Positions 1-11,558 of a stretch of DNA of 64,000 bases are shown here, one piece after another. Under the pieces are notes generated by a model that saw nothing but the letters and a program-made list of their open reading frames with translations, made no database searches and was not told the DNA's origin. This stretch comes from Perkinsus marinus ATCC 50983 (taxonomy: Eukaryota > Perkinsozoa > Perkinsida > Perkinsidae), in assembly GCF_000006405.1 (NCBI RefSeq), contig NW_003202973.1, forward strand, positions 62,001 through 126,000. The letters run 5' to 3'. The translations under genes and the position numbers were made by a program. Positions within the stretch are counted from its first letter, which is position 1, and each line of letters opens with the position of its first letter.

Positions 1-90
1 GCTGAGGAAAGCGAACATATATTCCTCCAACACTGTGTAGGAAACTCCTGAGCTCAGTTGAGGAAAACAAACATATATTCCTTCAAAACC
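1..90. repeat. MITE family B fragment
   Basis: Inverted copies of the family B left end. They contain the palindromic core around ctcagctgag and the phrase aggaaactcctgagctcag, and resemble many other copies in this window. The element is cut by the window edge. It is non-coding. Confidence 0.7.
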
Positions 91-374
91 ATCATTACCA
101 ACCCCTCCCACCTTTTTTGTTTTCTTTTTTATTAATTCCCTCTCTGCCGCAGCACACTCCTCGTCCTCCGACATCTCATCAGCACTCAGTTTCCCATCAG
201 AAACCACACACGACTAAACCGCAATCACCAACAGAGAATCGTCCAGAAACCTATAATGTTCCCGAGGAGGAAGTCTATTTTGAATTTCCCACATGGCTAG
301 GTATACATTCTTCAATCAGTTTCCCATGTAAATGTCATCATCACATTAGGAACATCATTTTCCCCATCGTTATC

Positions 375-700
375 AAACAAGTTCTTCGTAACGAAGGGGC
401 GGAGCTCACTTAGTCCACGTCCATGGACTCAATCAATGAATTTTACATAGGTCCCCGGTTCGATCCCCGGGTAGGTCATTTTTCAATCGTTGAAGTTTTT
501 TGTGCATATCTCGTCGAGCTGTTCGTATAATCGCGTTTACCGATTTTCCCAACACCTCGGCATTCAGAGGAGTCGTTTGATTTATCTGCTAGCTTCCCAT
601 AGTTAAACCAGAATAATTCTGCACGCACGCACAACGCGAAAGTGCTGCCTGTTGTTGCGGTATATGCTCCGCTCGCTCCGCAATTTCTCAATGCCATACA
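375..700 (+). repeat. Dispersed repeat with tRNA-like B box (SINE candidate), copy 1
   Basis: About 320 bp that is nearly repeated at 44384-44712 in the same orientation, from the shared ttcgtaacgaaggggcgg to the shared gctccgctcgctccgcaat. Near its start is a Pol III-like B box, ggttcgatccc, with a plausible degenerate A box (ggagctcacttag) about 45 nt upstream and a T run after it. No acceptor stem can be folded, so this is not a working tRNA. A truncated inverted piece of the same family lies at 10118-10163. It may be a tRNA-derived SINE; this is an inference. Confidence 0.6.
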
Positions 701-707
701 GACCCCA

Positions 708-1660
708 CTAACTCACATCAGCGTCACTCGCCGTCTCCTCGTCTTCACTAACGTCATCATCCTCTCCCAAGTCCTCCCCTTCAGCCAGCTCTGCCCACTC
801 AGCGTCGCTACACTCCAAACAGCCTCCCAACGATCATACGCATAATCTCACCTATCCATCTCATAATCAATAGCAGCGTCTTTCCCAAATGGATGGCGCC
901 CTGATACAGCCTTAGACTCGCAGCTCATAATCTGACCACCGAAAAGGAATATACATTCTCTCTCTTCAGCTGAGCTTAGGAGTTTTCATAAAAAACCCGG
1001 CTAGAAACAGTGTGCGGTGAAAATATGCACATGGTCAACTACATGTGTTGGTGACACTATGAAACTTCTTAGGACACTCTGCTGCACACTTCTACTCGAA
1101 TTCGAATATAAATTTTCACAGCGAGTGAGCAGACTTCCGATAAAAGCGAACACATATTCCTCCAACACTACCAATAAATGAACAGAAATCAATAAAAATT
1201 TCCCAAAATTTCACAACTTGCCACCAACATATTTTCCAACACTGACGACCTCCCACCCTCACCAGCTGCACAGGCGGCCTTTCCCGTTCGTCCAGGTCCA
1301 CAAGCACACACCGAGGTTTCCTTCTCCCGCCATACCGCTCCCTCGACTCCGCCGATTTGCCCGCGCCTGAGTAACGCTCGTGGGCAAGTCGCAACTACAG
1401 TGCATCACCATAAGCATAGACCGCTGTGGTGACACCCTTCGTGTCAACCTCTGATGGGGCTATCACATCATTCGCCTCCTCAATAGCAGTCTGCGATCCT
1501 TCGCCACCACTCTTCCTCGCCGATACAAAGCGACGAGAATCTGCAACACCGACGGCCATACCGCACTTCCCACTAATCCAGTCGAGCCCAGCTGGGAATT
1601 TAGAGAGATCATCAATGCGGCTTGCTCAACTGGATGCTCGACATCTTAATGATATTGGTA
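708..1660 (-). CDS. Hypothetical multi-exon protein with acidic C-terminus
   Basis: Unrecognised gene, read right to left. The best exons are about 1640-1409, containing WISGKCGMAVGVADSRRF, and 1366-1263, containing GRRKPRCVLVDLDERERPP. They join across a 42-nt GT-AG intron in a consistent frame. A family B element occupies the next intron (about 1000-1240). Further exons lie near 940-850, with SGRHPFGKDAAIDYEMD, and 812-708, a very acidic tail containing EDDDVSEDEETASDADVS before a stop. I could not fix the splice between the last two exons, nor the start codon. No domain was recognised. The gene is supported by codon-like reading and splice sites only. Confidence 0.45.
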
Positions 1661-1682
1661 AGATATAAATTTGAAGAATTAC

Positions 1683-1800
1683 TGGAGTTTCATCCGTTTT
1701 ACGTGAAGTGGCGTAAAACTCGGTGAAAAACGCCTGTAGTAGTCGTGAAATATGTTTTCACTAGTGTTTTTCACATCACTAGGGTGAAACTCCATTGTAA
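1683..1800 (+). repeat. MITE family A copy
   Basis: Begins actggagtttcatccg and ends agggtgaaactcc, giving terminal inverted repeats of about 12 bp. Between them is the family core: cgtgaagtggcgtaaaac, ggtgaaaaacg, tagtcgtgaaatatg, tttttcacatcactag. A partial inverted copy follows to about 1905. No coding capacity. Confidence 0.85.
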
Positions 1801-2169
1801 ATTAGTCCTTATAACTCCTTCTATGAAAAACACTAGCGAAAATATATTTCACGACCACTGCATATCACCGCGAATATCGTTTTTTTGCGCCACTTCACCG
1901 CAAACCAATCCAAGACCTACGCCATTTCTCCCACTCCATCCCGTTGAATTTTCTCCTCGCTTTTCTCCAATAACCTTTCCAGCCCTCCAAGCTTGGTTCA
2001 GCACACCCGACAACCTCCTCAACTAAGCCGACAGCTCAGCCACAACTACGCGATACCACTCTGTTCCCTACTCTTCGCAGTCGGGCCCGAGTCCTTCCCA
2101 GAAGAGGCCACGTCTCCATCAGCGACGATGAGAAACGAAGAGATCTACCGCAACACATAATGTCACTAA

Positions 2170-2545
2170 TATATACCGTTTCACTTGAAGTGGCGTAAAA
2201 CTCCGTGAAAAACGCGATATTCAGTGCGCTATGCAGTAGTCGTGCAATATGTTTTTCATATCACTAGGGTGAAACTCCATCATACGAGATTACTTTTTGT
2301 GTAGTTGCAGTTTACATTGATGCGCGAAAATATATGTACTTCACGACCACTGCATATCACCGCGAATATCGCGTTTTTCACCGAGTATTACGCCACTTCA
2401 CGTAAAACTGGTGAAACTCCACTATATATATACAATCAGCTATTCATTGGACAGTTTCACCTCGGTGAAAAACGCGATATTCGCGGCCTGTACTAGTCGT
2501 AAAATATGTTTTTCATATCACTAGGGTGAAACTCCATTATATTTT
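2170..2545. repeat. Cluster of three MITE family A copies, alternating orientation
   Basis: Three adjacent copies: forward about 2180-2282, inverted about 2335-2435, forward about 2450-2537. Each ends in gtgaaactcca or its complement and carries the internal gatattcgcgg / tcgtaaaatatg segments. The alternation resembles nested or tandem insertion of the same short element. Confidence 0.8.
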
Positions 2546-2714
2546 AACATCATCAATCTGCTATGTCTATAAACTCTAACATGAATTTCACACGACTACC
2601 CACCGACCCGTCACATTCCCAACACCTTACGAAGCTCTGCCGCCGGCCCCCTCCCGATGAGGCAACCGAAGCATTCCTTCCTTGGCCCTAAGATCACGAT
2701 TCGTCCACTTTTTG

Positions 2715-2970
2715 GTATCAATTTCCCGGTATTCTCCGTAATTTTCCGATATATTCTGGTATTTTACCTTATTTCCTGATATTTTCCGATATTTCCCGAC
2801 ATTTTCCGATATTTCCCGATATTTACCGATATTTACCGATATTTACCGAAATTTTCCTATATTTTCCGGTATTTTCCGGTATTTTCCGGTAATTTCCGAT
2901 ATTTTTTGGTATTCTCCGATACTTTCCGATAATTCCCGATATTTTCCGATATTTTTTGCTATATTTTTCC
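2715..2970. repeat. Short-period tandem repeat, about 10-11 bp unit
   Basis: About 250 bp built from degenerate copies of a unit like atattttccg (variants atttcccgat, atttaccgat, attttccggt), with more than 20 copies. It is pyrimidine/AT-rich on the plus strand. It lies just beyond the 3' end of the coiled-coil gene on the minus strand. No coding potential. Confidence 0.85.
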
Positions 2971-2984
2971 GATTCTGGTATCAA

Positions 2985-4379
2985 CATCCCACCCACCTTC
3001 ACAGAACTCGCCCTCTCTTTTTGCTTCCGATTTTTCTCCTCCTAAGTAACACGCTACACCTCCACATTCCCCCGGGCCCATCAACTACTTCCTTCCTCAG
3101 TCTTTCCTCTTCCTTTGCTTTCTCCTTAGCAGCTTGCCGTGCCAACTTTTCCTCTACCCTGGCCTTCTCCCTTGCCAGCCGCTCCTGCTCTCTGAGCCGC
3201 TCTCTCTCCTACTCAGTGACGGAGGAATATATATTTGCTTCCCTCAGCTGACCTCGAGAGTTTCCTCGCTAATTATAGGAGTTTTTATACGAATTCGAAT
3301 GAAAATGTACATGTACATATTGTCAACAACACATGTAGTTGAACATGTGCATATTTTCTCCCCACTGTTCCTATCGTTTACTCCCAACAACCCACCCTCC
3401 CCCCCACACATACTACCAGCTGCTTCTGTTGACGTGCCTCTTCCTGCATTCTTCTCTTCATATCAGCTGCTTGTAACTGACAACAAGCTTCATAGCAAAC
3501 ACCTCGTCACTTGGCCACCTTCATCTCCTCCTTCTCTTTCAGCCTCTTCAACTTTTCCTCCTAAGAACAAAGTAATTCCACCTCACATTGCGACAAGTGT
3601 TAATGGAATATATCTTCGCTTTTTTCAGCTGAAGTTTACATGCGAATTCTGGTAGAAGTGTACACAAACCAACAAGGATTTCTTATTGCCACCAACACAT
3701 GTGCTAGTTGACCATATGCATACTTTCCCACACACATTGCGACCCAACCAACCTCCCTTATGCGCTCTTTCTGTGCAAGCTCCTCTTCCTTCAGCTTCTG
3801 CTCGGCCTACGCACAACTACTTAATATCCCTCCACGCCTCTCCATATACACTACCCATTTATGCCAGCTCAACCAAAGGTCTTTCAGGATCACTTTGATT
3901 CCCCTTTGTAGTCTCGGCTGTTGCTCGTTCATGAGCCCCTCGAACTCCTTCTCTGGCAGTCGGCCGAGCTGCTGTAACGTGAAAACCTAACCCACTCTCC
4001 CTCCTACTCCTCCTCATAAGCTCATTCTCAGAAAACGAGCGTTAATCCCCACTTCTACCCGTTCCTCCACAAACATCGCTACGGCCCTGCTGATATCATC
4101 AGGCGCTAGTGGAGACTGGTCCAGCTCTTCTTGGAAGTTCGGATCTAGCGTTGTCCGAATCTGCGTGCCCATCCCGTTCAGCCAATGAGGAAGCACAGAC
4201 AAACTGAGTTGCTCTCCATAATACACCAACAGGTTAGTTAACACGCCTCGAATGATGGTAGAATTTTCACCTTCCCGCTTCCCTCCCATTACGACCTTTA
4301 TTGAGGAACTCAAACGTGACGGAAAAAGGAAGCTTGAGAAAAACACTGCTCGTTCACAACTACCGTGCCTACGGCACAC
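2985..4379 (-). CDS. Charged coiled-coil protein, multi-exon
   Basis: Read right to left. A 5' exon (about 4379-4014) encodes a helical segment with GVLTNLLVYYGEQLSLSVLP and FQEELDQSPLAPDDISRAVA. The next exon, about 3985-3865, has RLPEKEFEGLMNEQQPRL. Later short exons are almost pure charged helix: QKLKEEELAQKERIRE (3815-3755), EEKLKRLKEKEEMKVAK (3580-3530), MKRRMQEEARQQKQL and, at 3230-3070, RERLREQERLAREKARVEEK. Family B elements interrupt the introns at 3605-3745 and 3215-3370. The start codon is uncertain; an internal ATG at about 4285 is possible. Function is unknown. The E/K/R-rich tail is typical of long coiled coils and does not identify a family. Confidence 0.6.
3215..3370 (+). repeat. 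MITE family B copy in intron of coiled-coil gene
   Basis: Degenerate full-length-like copy: ggaggaatatatatttgc, cctcagctgacct, taattataggagttt, tacgaattcg, and the right end caacacatgtagttgaacatgtgcatattttc. Confidence 0.75.
3605..3745 (+). repeat. MITE family B copy, internally deleted
   Basis: Starts ggaatatatcttcgctttt and ends gaccatatgcatactttcccacaca. It is shortened in the middle compared with other copies. It lies in an intron of the coiled-coil gene. Confidence 0.7.
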
Positions 4380-4600
4380 AATACGACTATACAGTGGCTA
4401 AAGATGCCTGAACAGAGCGGCCTTCTTCGAAGGTCTTATAAATTGACTTCTCTAGATCTATTTCTTCCCATTCGTGGTCGTCCCCAGGCCAATCTCCGTG
4501 CTACGAACTGACACTCTCGTCGTTGACCGACACAGACGTAACGTATGCGTGCGGACCTACTCAGGGAGGATGGCGTCCACACAACAACTCGACTAGCCTA

Positions 4601-7600
4601 TCATATTACATTGGAATCATGAGTGTAGTACAAAGTCTGATTAGGAGCGTCAATCTTCCAGCTCCCATCAGAGACCTACTGATGGTATTACTCAGCGGCA
4701 TCAATAAGAAAATGACTTACTTCCACTTCAACGCCTTCTTGATAGTGAATGCACAGAGGGACGAATATTTCAGACACATGAGATGCTGAAAAACCAGCAC
4801 TACATTGAAAAGTGACGCCCATATATTTCTACTGCATTTCGGATCCGTCTCGAATCGAAGAATAAAGGTCTTATCAGAACTCAATCCAGCGAAGCGCACT
4901 TCCAATGGCTTGCCAGCCAACCTGAATGCGACGACTAACTCTGACTGATACGAAGCGAAAATGCGATAACGAGGAAGTAAGTACTTAAAAGGATATGGCC
5001 TGACTGCAGACGGCATCCTCAGATGGGGCCCGCCGTTGCTGTCTAGCCGGGGATTCGGTTCACTCGTAAAGATCGACAGGTCTTCTTTATTCCACCCATC
5101 CTGAAGGGCGAAGGATTGCGAATATTCCAATCGCTTGTGATTGGTGAAAAAAGGGCGCGCCCGGATTTGAACCGAGGACCTGCTGATCTGCAGTCAGCCG
5201 CTCTACCACTGAGCTACACACCCACAGCACACCAAGTCTCGAACCTGTATCATGACTACCCACACTCCTCACCTTATCTTCCTCATTATTGTCAGGTGCA
5301 TAATTCCATATCGTCACCGCTGGTATAAGACTACTTTCAATAGCCCGCATACCATCATTCAAAGCCATGTCAGTAGCCGCTGACCGAAAGAAAATACATA
5401 CCACTCCTTTCCCAACTCTCAGCTCCTACCGTAGCTGCCACACCAATGCACACCAGATTCCCCCAACATAGTAGGTCCAACCTGATCACCACTATGAGCC
5501 ACTCTCGCTAACGACTCCTTATGGACTCGTTCAGCGACGTCTGGACCCACCACCAGCTACCAAACAAACACCACGTCACACTGAAAGCACATCCAATGGA
5601 CCTACATGCATTCCTTCTTCCGACACCCTCATCGCAGCCCACGTACGGTATATACAAAATTGGAAAGTAAGCCCATCGTACCTGACCACTGACCACTCTC
5701 TTCAACACTACCCTCAACCTCACCAGTGTGGCGCCCACACCACGCGTGTCTCCGACGGTGCGTCCTCGAAAGACGCCACGTGCAGCCTTGGCTTCTCCAT
5801 GTCGAGCGCCGGGCCTTGCACATACGAAACTCTCAGCAAACACGCAATAACTTCGCCCACCCATGAAAATAATAGCGTCTGGCATTCTCCTTCGCACCGC
5901 TTCAGTTACTCCCTTCCAAAAAGGCCGCATGTACCGAGCTGAAGAGATATAAGAGCTCCCAAGAGTCCACACCCACTCAGCACGCAAGTTGCCACCTTGA
6001 AAATCTTCCTTAGTCTTCATGTCAAAATACCCCTTCTTCAACAGGCGCATCTTCCCCTCACAATCATAATCCCAAACTCCATTATCATACCACGGATCTC
6101 TATAGCCCGGCAGGAACGCCCTAACATGCTCCTTATTCAGCGTCTGCATACAACAAACGATCAACTCCACCACGGTATCGAATCACCCTACATAATGCCC
6201 GAGATATTTATACGCTTCTCCATATTTAGCAACAGTGATAGACTTCCCATTAGCCAACTGCATGCTTTCCCACGGGCTCGCCAGATAGCCGAGCGGCTGA
6301 GACGAGTCGTACCTAATCAGAAACCTCCATACTTCTACAACTGAGCATTTCCGTCCTACTTATCAAGGCCAAGATCCCGACCGATCCACCCCATGTTAGG
6401 TTCATTCATAGTCTCAAAGCCCAGTACGTTTGCCTCGTCTTTGAGCGCCTCCGCTAAGGCGCTCACAGCACCGTAGTAATGACGACGAAGATACTCACCA
6501 GCATTCTCATCACCTGTAACACATCAACCTATTCCGTATCTTCCTCGCTCAACCTCAAGATACTCACCAATCTTAGTATTGGGCGCATAATCTTCACCAG
6601 CAAAGAAAATCGCCCACATAGTTGCTGCTGCAAACATAAAGTTGTTGGTCGGCCACACCATATGCGGATAGAACCTACAAGTGTTGGAGGAATATATGTT
6701 TGTTTTCCTCAGCTGAGCTCAGGAGTTTCCTATACAGTGTTGGAAGAATATATGTTCTCTTTCCTCAGCTGAGCTCAGGAGTTTCCTATACAGTGTTGGA
6801 GGAATATATGTTTGTTTTCCTCAGCTGAGCTCAGGAGTTTCCTATACAGTGTTGGAGGAATATATGTTCTCTTTCCTCAGCTGAGCTCAGGAGTTTCCTA
6901 TACAGTGTTGGAAGAATATATGTTCTCTTTCCTCAGCTGAGCTCAGGAGTTTCCTATACAGTGTTGGGGGAATATATGTTTGTTTTCCTCAGCTGAGCTC
7001 AGGAGTTTCCTATACAGTGTTGGAGGAATATATGTTCGCTTTCCTCAGCTGAGCTCAGGAGTTTCCTATACAGTGTTGGAGGAATATATGTTCGCTTTCC
7101 TCAGCTGAGCTCAGGAGTTTCCTATACAGTGTTGGAGCAGGCATATATATTCTCTCTCCTCAGCGGAGCTCAGGAGTTTCCTCACTACCAATTGAAGTTC
7201 ACATGCAAACTAGGGTAGAAATGTACAGACACCAACGAGAATTTCGTAAAATTTCCTCAGAATTTCCACACTGCAACCTACGAGCCTTTTCTCTCCACCC
7301 TTCTCACCTTTCCGGGTCTCCTGCTTCATCATTCAAGTTGGCCTCATGCAAGACTGCAATCCCAGCTGCTGACAACTTGTCCGCATCCAAACCAATTTTC
7401 TCCAGAGTCCACCGTGGCGCGCCGTCCCCCCCAGTCCACCGAGACCAGGCCTGCAAGGGAGCTACTCATACCATAAATTCCATCATAACCTACGTCTTGG
7501 TGAGGATCTATGACAACACTGATGCCAAACCTGACAAAGACTGTTTCCAATGAAGTGCAATCACAATGCATGAATGTGATCAACTCCGATGAGTGCTACA

Positions 7601-8491
7601 ATCACTGACGATCTAACACACATGCAATGGAGTTTCACCACCCTAGTGATATGGAAAAACACTAGTGTTACGACCACTACAGGCTGCGAATATCGCCTTT
7701 CTCACCGAGTTTCACGCCACTTCACGTAAAACGGGGGAAACTCCAATATACTCCAAACCTAGTAATACCCATTCTCATCACCAAAAAAAACTAAAAAATA
7801 TAGCATGCAGAAAAAGACGACTACACCAATTCTCTGTAGCCACCCGAGCTAATGCATGTAGATGTAGATTTGGTTACGACAACATTACCACTAAGAAACC
7901 GTCATAGTGTCACACCCGTGTCACCACAACCGACTGATAATATTACTCTCGGCACTTCCTCACTAGTTTCACAATATACTCTATATATTCCTCATCGTAT
8001 TCGTCCGGCCTGTGAGGCTCCAGGGCTTCCCACGTAACAACCAATCGTAACTACACGTCGTTGATATCACCAACACCGGGAATACTCCACACTCACAAAG
8101 GTGAGTCCCCAGGCGCGCAGTCGAGCCAGATGAACCTCTGCCTCGGCTAAAGGGAAGGGCCTCCCGACAAAGGTCACTCCCGCGCCATACGGAATGTCCG
8201 GTTCGTTGGTCGTAGTTCCTGAAACTTCTCAAATACGAAGTGAAAGAAATGTGGTATGTGACCATAGGGGACCTTCGACATTCCTCCAACATTTATGCCT
8301 CTCAAATGCACTCTCCTCCCCTCGGAATCTCGAAACTGCTTTCCATCAACACGCACTTCGCGCCCGACTTGCCGAGGAGCTCCGTACCTCCACAAGGCAT
8401 TTCATTCTTTATTATTCATACCATAATTTCCTCACTTTTTGTACTCGGGCGGCTCCAAAATCGACGGACCATCGCTCGCGGACTTCACCAT
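4601..8491 (-). CDS. GH5 family (subfamily 12-like) beta-glucosidase, steryl-glucosidase/glucocerebrosidase type
   Basis: A frame-consistent 18-exon model gives 667 residues. Exons: 8491-8436, 8387-8263, 8218-8097, 8050-7947, 7530-7494, 7450-7308, 6674-6568, 6513-6360, 6312-6192, 6143-5996, 5938-5861, 5814-5724, 5681-5606, 5556-5430, 5379-5273, 5100-4833, 4785-4721, 4675-4601. Landmarks in order: VHLRGINVGGMSKVPYG (residues about 45-60), TFLRLVVTWEALEPHRPDEY, VVIDPHQDAWSRWTGGDGAP, FYPHMVWPTNN, MNEPN with the likely acid/base Glu near 269, WAPHWYDG, VGPTMLGES with the likely nucleophile Glu near 487, TIWNYAPDNN, GWNKEDLSIF, then a C-terminal beta domain. This matches fungal EGCrP/Sgl1-type enzymes that remove glucose from glucosylceramide or steryl glucosides. 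Substrate choice is inferred. No signal peptide is seen. Its introns hold tRNA-Cys, a family A MITE and a family B tandem array. Confidence 0.93.
5152..5223 (-). tRNA. tRNA-Cys (GCA)
   Basis: 72-nt cloverleaf on the minus strand. The acceptor stem gggtgtg pairs with cgcgccc (two G-T pairs). The D arm is gctcagtggtagagc. The anticodon stem gctga/tcagc encloses the loop ctgcaga, anticodon GCA. The T arm ctcgg-ttcaaat-ccggg pairs apart from one weak pair. A run of six T follows as a Pol III terminator (5146-5151). It lies wholly inside the intron between exons 15 and 16 of the GH5 gene, in the same orientation. Confidence 0.95.
6677..7290 (+). repeat. Tandem array of 56-bp units (family B left end) in GH5 intron
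   Basis: About eight head-to-tail copies of a 56-bp unit (tatacagtgttggaggaata..., with the palindromic core cctcagctgagctcagg). The array is followed by a partial family B body (ggtagaaatgtacag, ttcctcagaatttcc). Units differ by a few substitutions. The whole array is in the intron between exons 6 and 7 of the GH5 gene. There are no unique spacers, so it is not a CRISPR. Confidence 0.95.
7627..7748 (-). repeat. MITE family A copy in GH5 intron
   Basis: Inverted copy bounded by ggagtttcacc and ggggaaactcca. It contains the usual tcacgccacttcacgtaaaac segment. It is inserted in the intron between exons 4 and 5 of the GH5 gene. Confidence 0.85.
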
Positions 8492-8868
8492 GAAACGAGG
8501 ATTTCGCAGAATCGCCCTAAACAAGATTAATCGCCATCATGAAGCCACTGCACTACTACATTTCAAACACAACTATGCATCCAAATGAGCCAACACTCCC
8601 AACAATAAGCCACCAAAATAAGCCTGCATTCCCCAACACCTGACAGAAGACATCTATAACAGCCGATCGATGCGCATAAACTCACATAGCGCAAAAAGGG
8701 CAACCAGAGAACCATCGAGAAAAATAATAGAATCGCAACGAGCTCCTCTGCATACAACTTAGCCGTGATTTGAAACACTCGATGGGGTACGTGCGTGAAC
8801 CAAGGCATCGATGGAAAAACTACTTTGAATCTTCCAAGGAGAATTAAAGACATCACAAATTTAATGGA

Positions 8869-8971
8869 GTTTCACCTGTTTTACGTGAATCGGTAAAAAA
8901 ACGCTATGCAGTGGTCGTGGAATATGTTTTTCACTAGTGTTTTTCATATCACTAGGGTGGTGAAACTCCAA
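8869..8971 (+). repeat. MITE family A copy
   Basis: Runs from tggagtttcacctgttttacgtgaa to agggtggtgaaactccaa. It is an intact-looking copy with a shortened middle, lying about 380 bp upstream of the GH5 start codon. Confidence 0.85.
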
Positions 8972-9114
8972 TAGTAACGCCTTAGTGCTGCTAGTTTAAA
9001 AGGGTTTTGACTATCCTCAAAGGAAACTGCTCGGATGACTCTGTTTTTCCCCAGAACGCTAGCTCTAGTACTGTAGACGACTTACCTTAGACTGCAATAT
9101 GTAATTATGATCAA

Positions 9115-10065
9115 CAGCAGTGTTGGTAAAATTTACGCATGGTCAACCACATGTGTTGGTGACAATATGAAAATTCTGAGGAAATTTTGGGGATTCCTTG
9201 TTAGTTTCTCTACAGTTATCGTATATATTCTTCCAATTTGTATATAAAATCCTATGACTAGTGAGGAAAATAATGAGCGTAGCTGAGGAGGGCGAACCTT
9301 TTTTTGCAGCACTGGACAACAGGAAAGGTAAAATATACACATGTGTGACGGAGAGGCACTGTGTGACGCGCCCTCCGTATCGGTATTTAACTTGTGTTAA
9401 CTAGTTAACCCTTATTAGCTGTCGTAGACTGTGGACAACTAACCCTAGAATGCAATAGGTCATTGTGACCGACACCAGTGTAGGGAAAATATGCACATGG
9501 TCAACTACATGTGAAAATATGAAAATTCTGCGGAAATTTCTTATCCCGGTTTGTATGTAAACTTTTATAATTAGTGAGGAAACTCCGCGAGCTCAGGTGA
9601 GGAAAGCGAACATATATTGCCCTAACACTACGAGAACATATACACTACGTGACGGGCCATTTGGATGTTAGTAGGCTGAAACCACGCAAGAGGTATCCTT
9701 CCGAATTCTGGAGAAATCATATGCACACGAACCACGTTTTTCCGAGGGGACAGTTTTTTACTCACACACAAATACAACTACAAATAAAGGAGGCTGCAAA
9801 GCTGAACGCCGCTCTTTCTGAGAATACCGTGAAAAAGGAATTAGCAAAAATTATAATACATTTCAGCAACATTAATTTTCGGTGGGAAAATATGCACATA
9901 GTCAACTGCATGTGTAGGTGACTTTTGAGGAAATTCTGAGGAAAATTGAGCAAAATCTTGTTGGTTTCCGTACATTCACACTCAAATTTCTATGTAAACT
10001 CCTACAATTAGGAAATTTCTGCATTCAGCCGCGGAAAGCAAACATTCATTCCCCCAACACAGGGA
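9115..10065 (-). repeat. Cluster of three inverted MITE family B copies
   Basis: Three copies in the same inverted orientation, about 9118-9320, 9478-9640 and 9885-10065. Each opens with a variant of ggaaaatatgcacatggtcaac and ends with aggaaagcgaacatatat-like sequence and a degenerate aacact. No gene is visible between 8.5 and 10.4 kb. Confidence 0.8.
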
Positions 10066-10117
10066 CCTCCAAAATGTAAAGTATTATGAGAGTCTATCTA
10101 ACCTGTCCAATCAAAAG

Positions 10118-10163
10118 ACGTGGACGAAGTGAGCTCCGCCCCTTCGTCACGAAGACCTAGTAT
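10118..10163 (-). repeat. Fragment of tRNA-like dispersed repeat
   Basis: The inverted segment gaagtgagctccgccccttcgtcacgaag matches the left end of the repeats at 375 and 44384. Only the left end is present. Confidence 0.6.
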
Positions 10164-10695
10164 TACGAGAGTATCACATTTTTTGGTGAACATTTATTTC
10201 CATTTTTCCACACTCTGAGTAAATGAGCATCATTACAGAGTAAGATGCAAGATTTTTTTTGTGGAAACAGAATTATAGTATAATTCTGTTTTCTAATATC
10301 GACGTGTATAATTACTATACACGAAGTCTGACACGAGTCACAAGTGAAACGTTCATCAACAGCCGAACAAATAAACAGAGCCCGCAGAGAGAGAACGCAA
10401 AAGTCTTTTGAGTATTGAGTTATGACGATCTCGCGCCGTGCGTGAAGCGTTGAGGAAATCCAAGTGAGTCCAAGAGATATAAGATTGTCATACGCCGAAC
10501 GGACTGGCGCAAACAAACCGTGTCACTAAACTTTGTGTCCTAAATCACTAAATTAGACGCGCGCCCCTGTGATCGGTTTATGCGCGCCTAAGGTTAAGAA
10601 AAAGAACATCCTTCACACCGTTTTCAGGTGTATGGATAGACAAACATATAACCCGACTAACCGCTATTATTATATGCCGTGCTGGCCTTTCCCGC

Positions 10696-11019
10696 ATGAG
10701 GTATGATCCTGCTATTACTACCCGCTACCGCTGGATTCCCCTCCGTCAGCGTAAGTGGTTATCTTTTGACGAGAAGAGAGAGAGGCACGCCTACGTCGGA
10801 GAGACTGCTCAAACCTTCCTCCACGCGAATGGTATCAACGAAAGCTGGCTGAACAGTTGTTCGATTAAGTGGGTGAAAAATCTCGCGTGTCAAGACTTGA
10901 GACGGAGGTTATATCATTTGCTACTACTTGCCAGGTTCCACAAAGATCCAACAGGGTTAACGACACGTCAGAGAAAACGTCTTCGAGAGGTCTGGCATCG
11001 GTACTCAGTCTTCCATTAA
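10696..11019 (+). CDS. Hypothetical 107-residue ORF inside TIR element
   Basis: Basic, helix-rich protein with GETAQTFLHANGINESWLNS and LTTRQRKRLREVWHRYSVFH at the C-terminus. It has no zinc fingers or visible DDE/D signature. Because it lies within the TIR element it may be a remnant of an element-encoded protein or captured sequence. ATG-to-stop is intact. Function is not recognised. Confidence 0.35.
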   Translation: MRYDPAITTRYRWIPLRQRKWLSFDEKRERHAYVGETAQTFLHANGINESWLNSCSIKWVKNLACQDLRRRLYHLLLLARFHKDPTGLTTRQRKRLREVWHRYSVFH

Positions 11020-11533
11020 CCTACCGTGGCACGGTAACCGTGCTTCTTTCGCCGGAAAAATGCACTGCCGTGGATGCCAAGAAACTTTTATCATCTAATA
11101 ATCAGAGGCTTAGAACCGATTACTTCTCTGTCAACCCGCAAAACCAACAACTCAACTCGTAATGCATCGATGAATTCACTTTCCACTCAATAATTCTGGT
11201 CAAAAGTTTCGCTGACAAGTCCCCAAGTTGAGCAATCAAGTGCAAGTACCTCAAAGTTTGAGGCTCAAACATTCCACCACTCCTGTGGTCGACCGAAGCT
11301 CGAGAAGCCCATCAGCATCATTAATAAGTGATCTTCACTGAGTCATACTGTTCGAAGTATAGTGATCTGCATGCATCAATGATATAGTGTTGGGTTTCGC
11401 AGCTCGAAAAACTTGGAAGGTGAATCAAAATGTAGCTCACAAAACGAGTGTCGAGTTTTCCCAATGAGACATGGACTTGAGACAGATCCGCCTGGCCCGC
11501 TGAACCCTCTTCGTAAACTTGCTTGAAGGAAGT

Positions 11534-11558
11534 TCAATTCAATTCAATTCAATTCAAA
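11534..11558 (+). repeat. (ttcaa)n microsatellite
   Basis: Four to five perfect copies of a 5-bp unit, inside the TIR element and followed by ctttattgccgg. Confidence 0.9.

Noticed and set aside
400..480. Functional tRNA at the B box of the dispersed repeat
   Set aside because: The T stem has mismatches or an 8-base loop and no acceptor or anticodon stem forms. Better called tRNA-like.
5508..6173. 221-residue uninterrupted reading frame
   Set aside because: It reads through four GH5 exons and their introns. The spliced model matches the family better and keeps phase through 18 exons.
6677..7190. CRISPR-like regular repeats
   Set aside because: Units are head-to-tail with no unique spacers, the unit is a transposon end, and the context is a eukaryotic intron.
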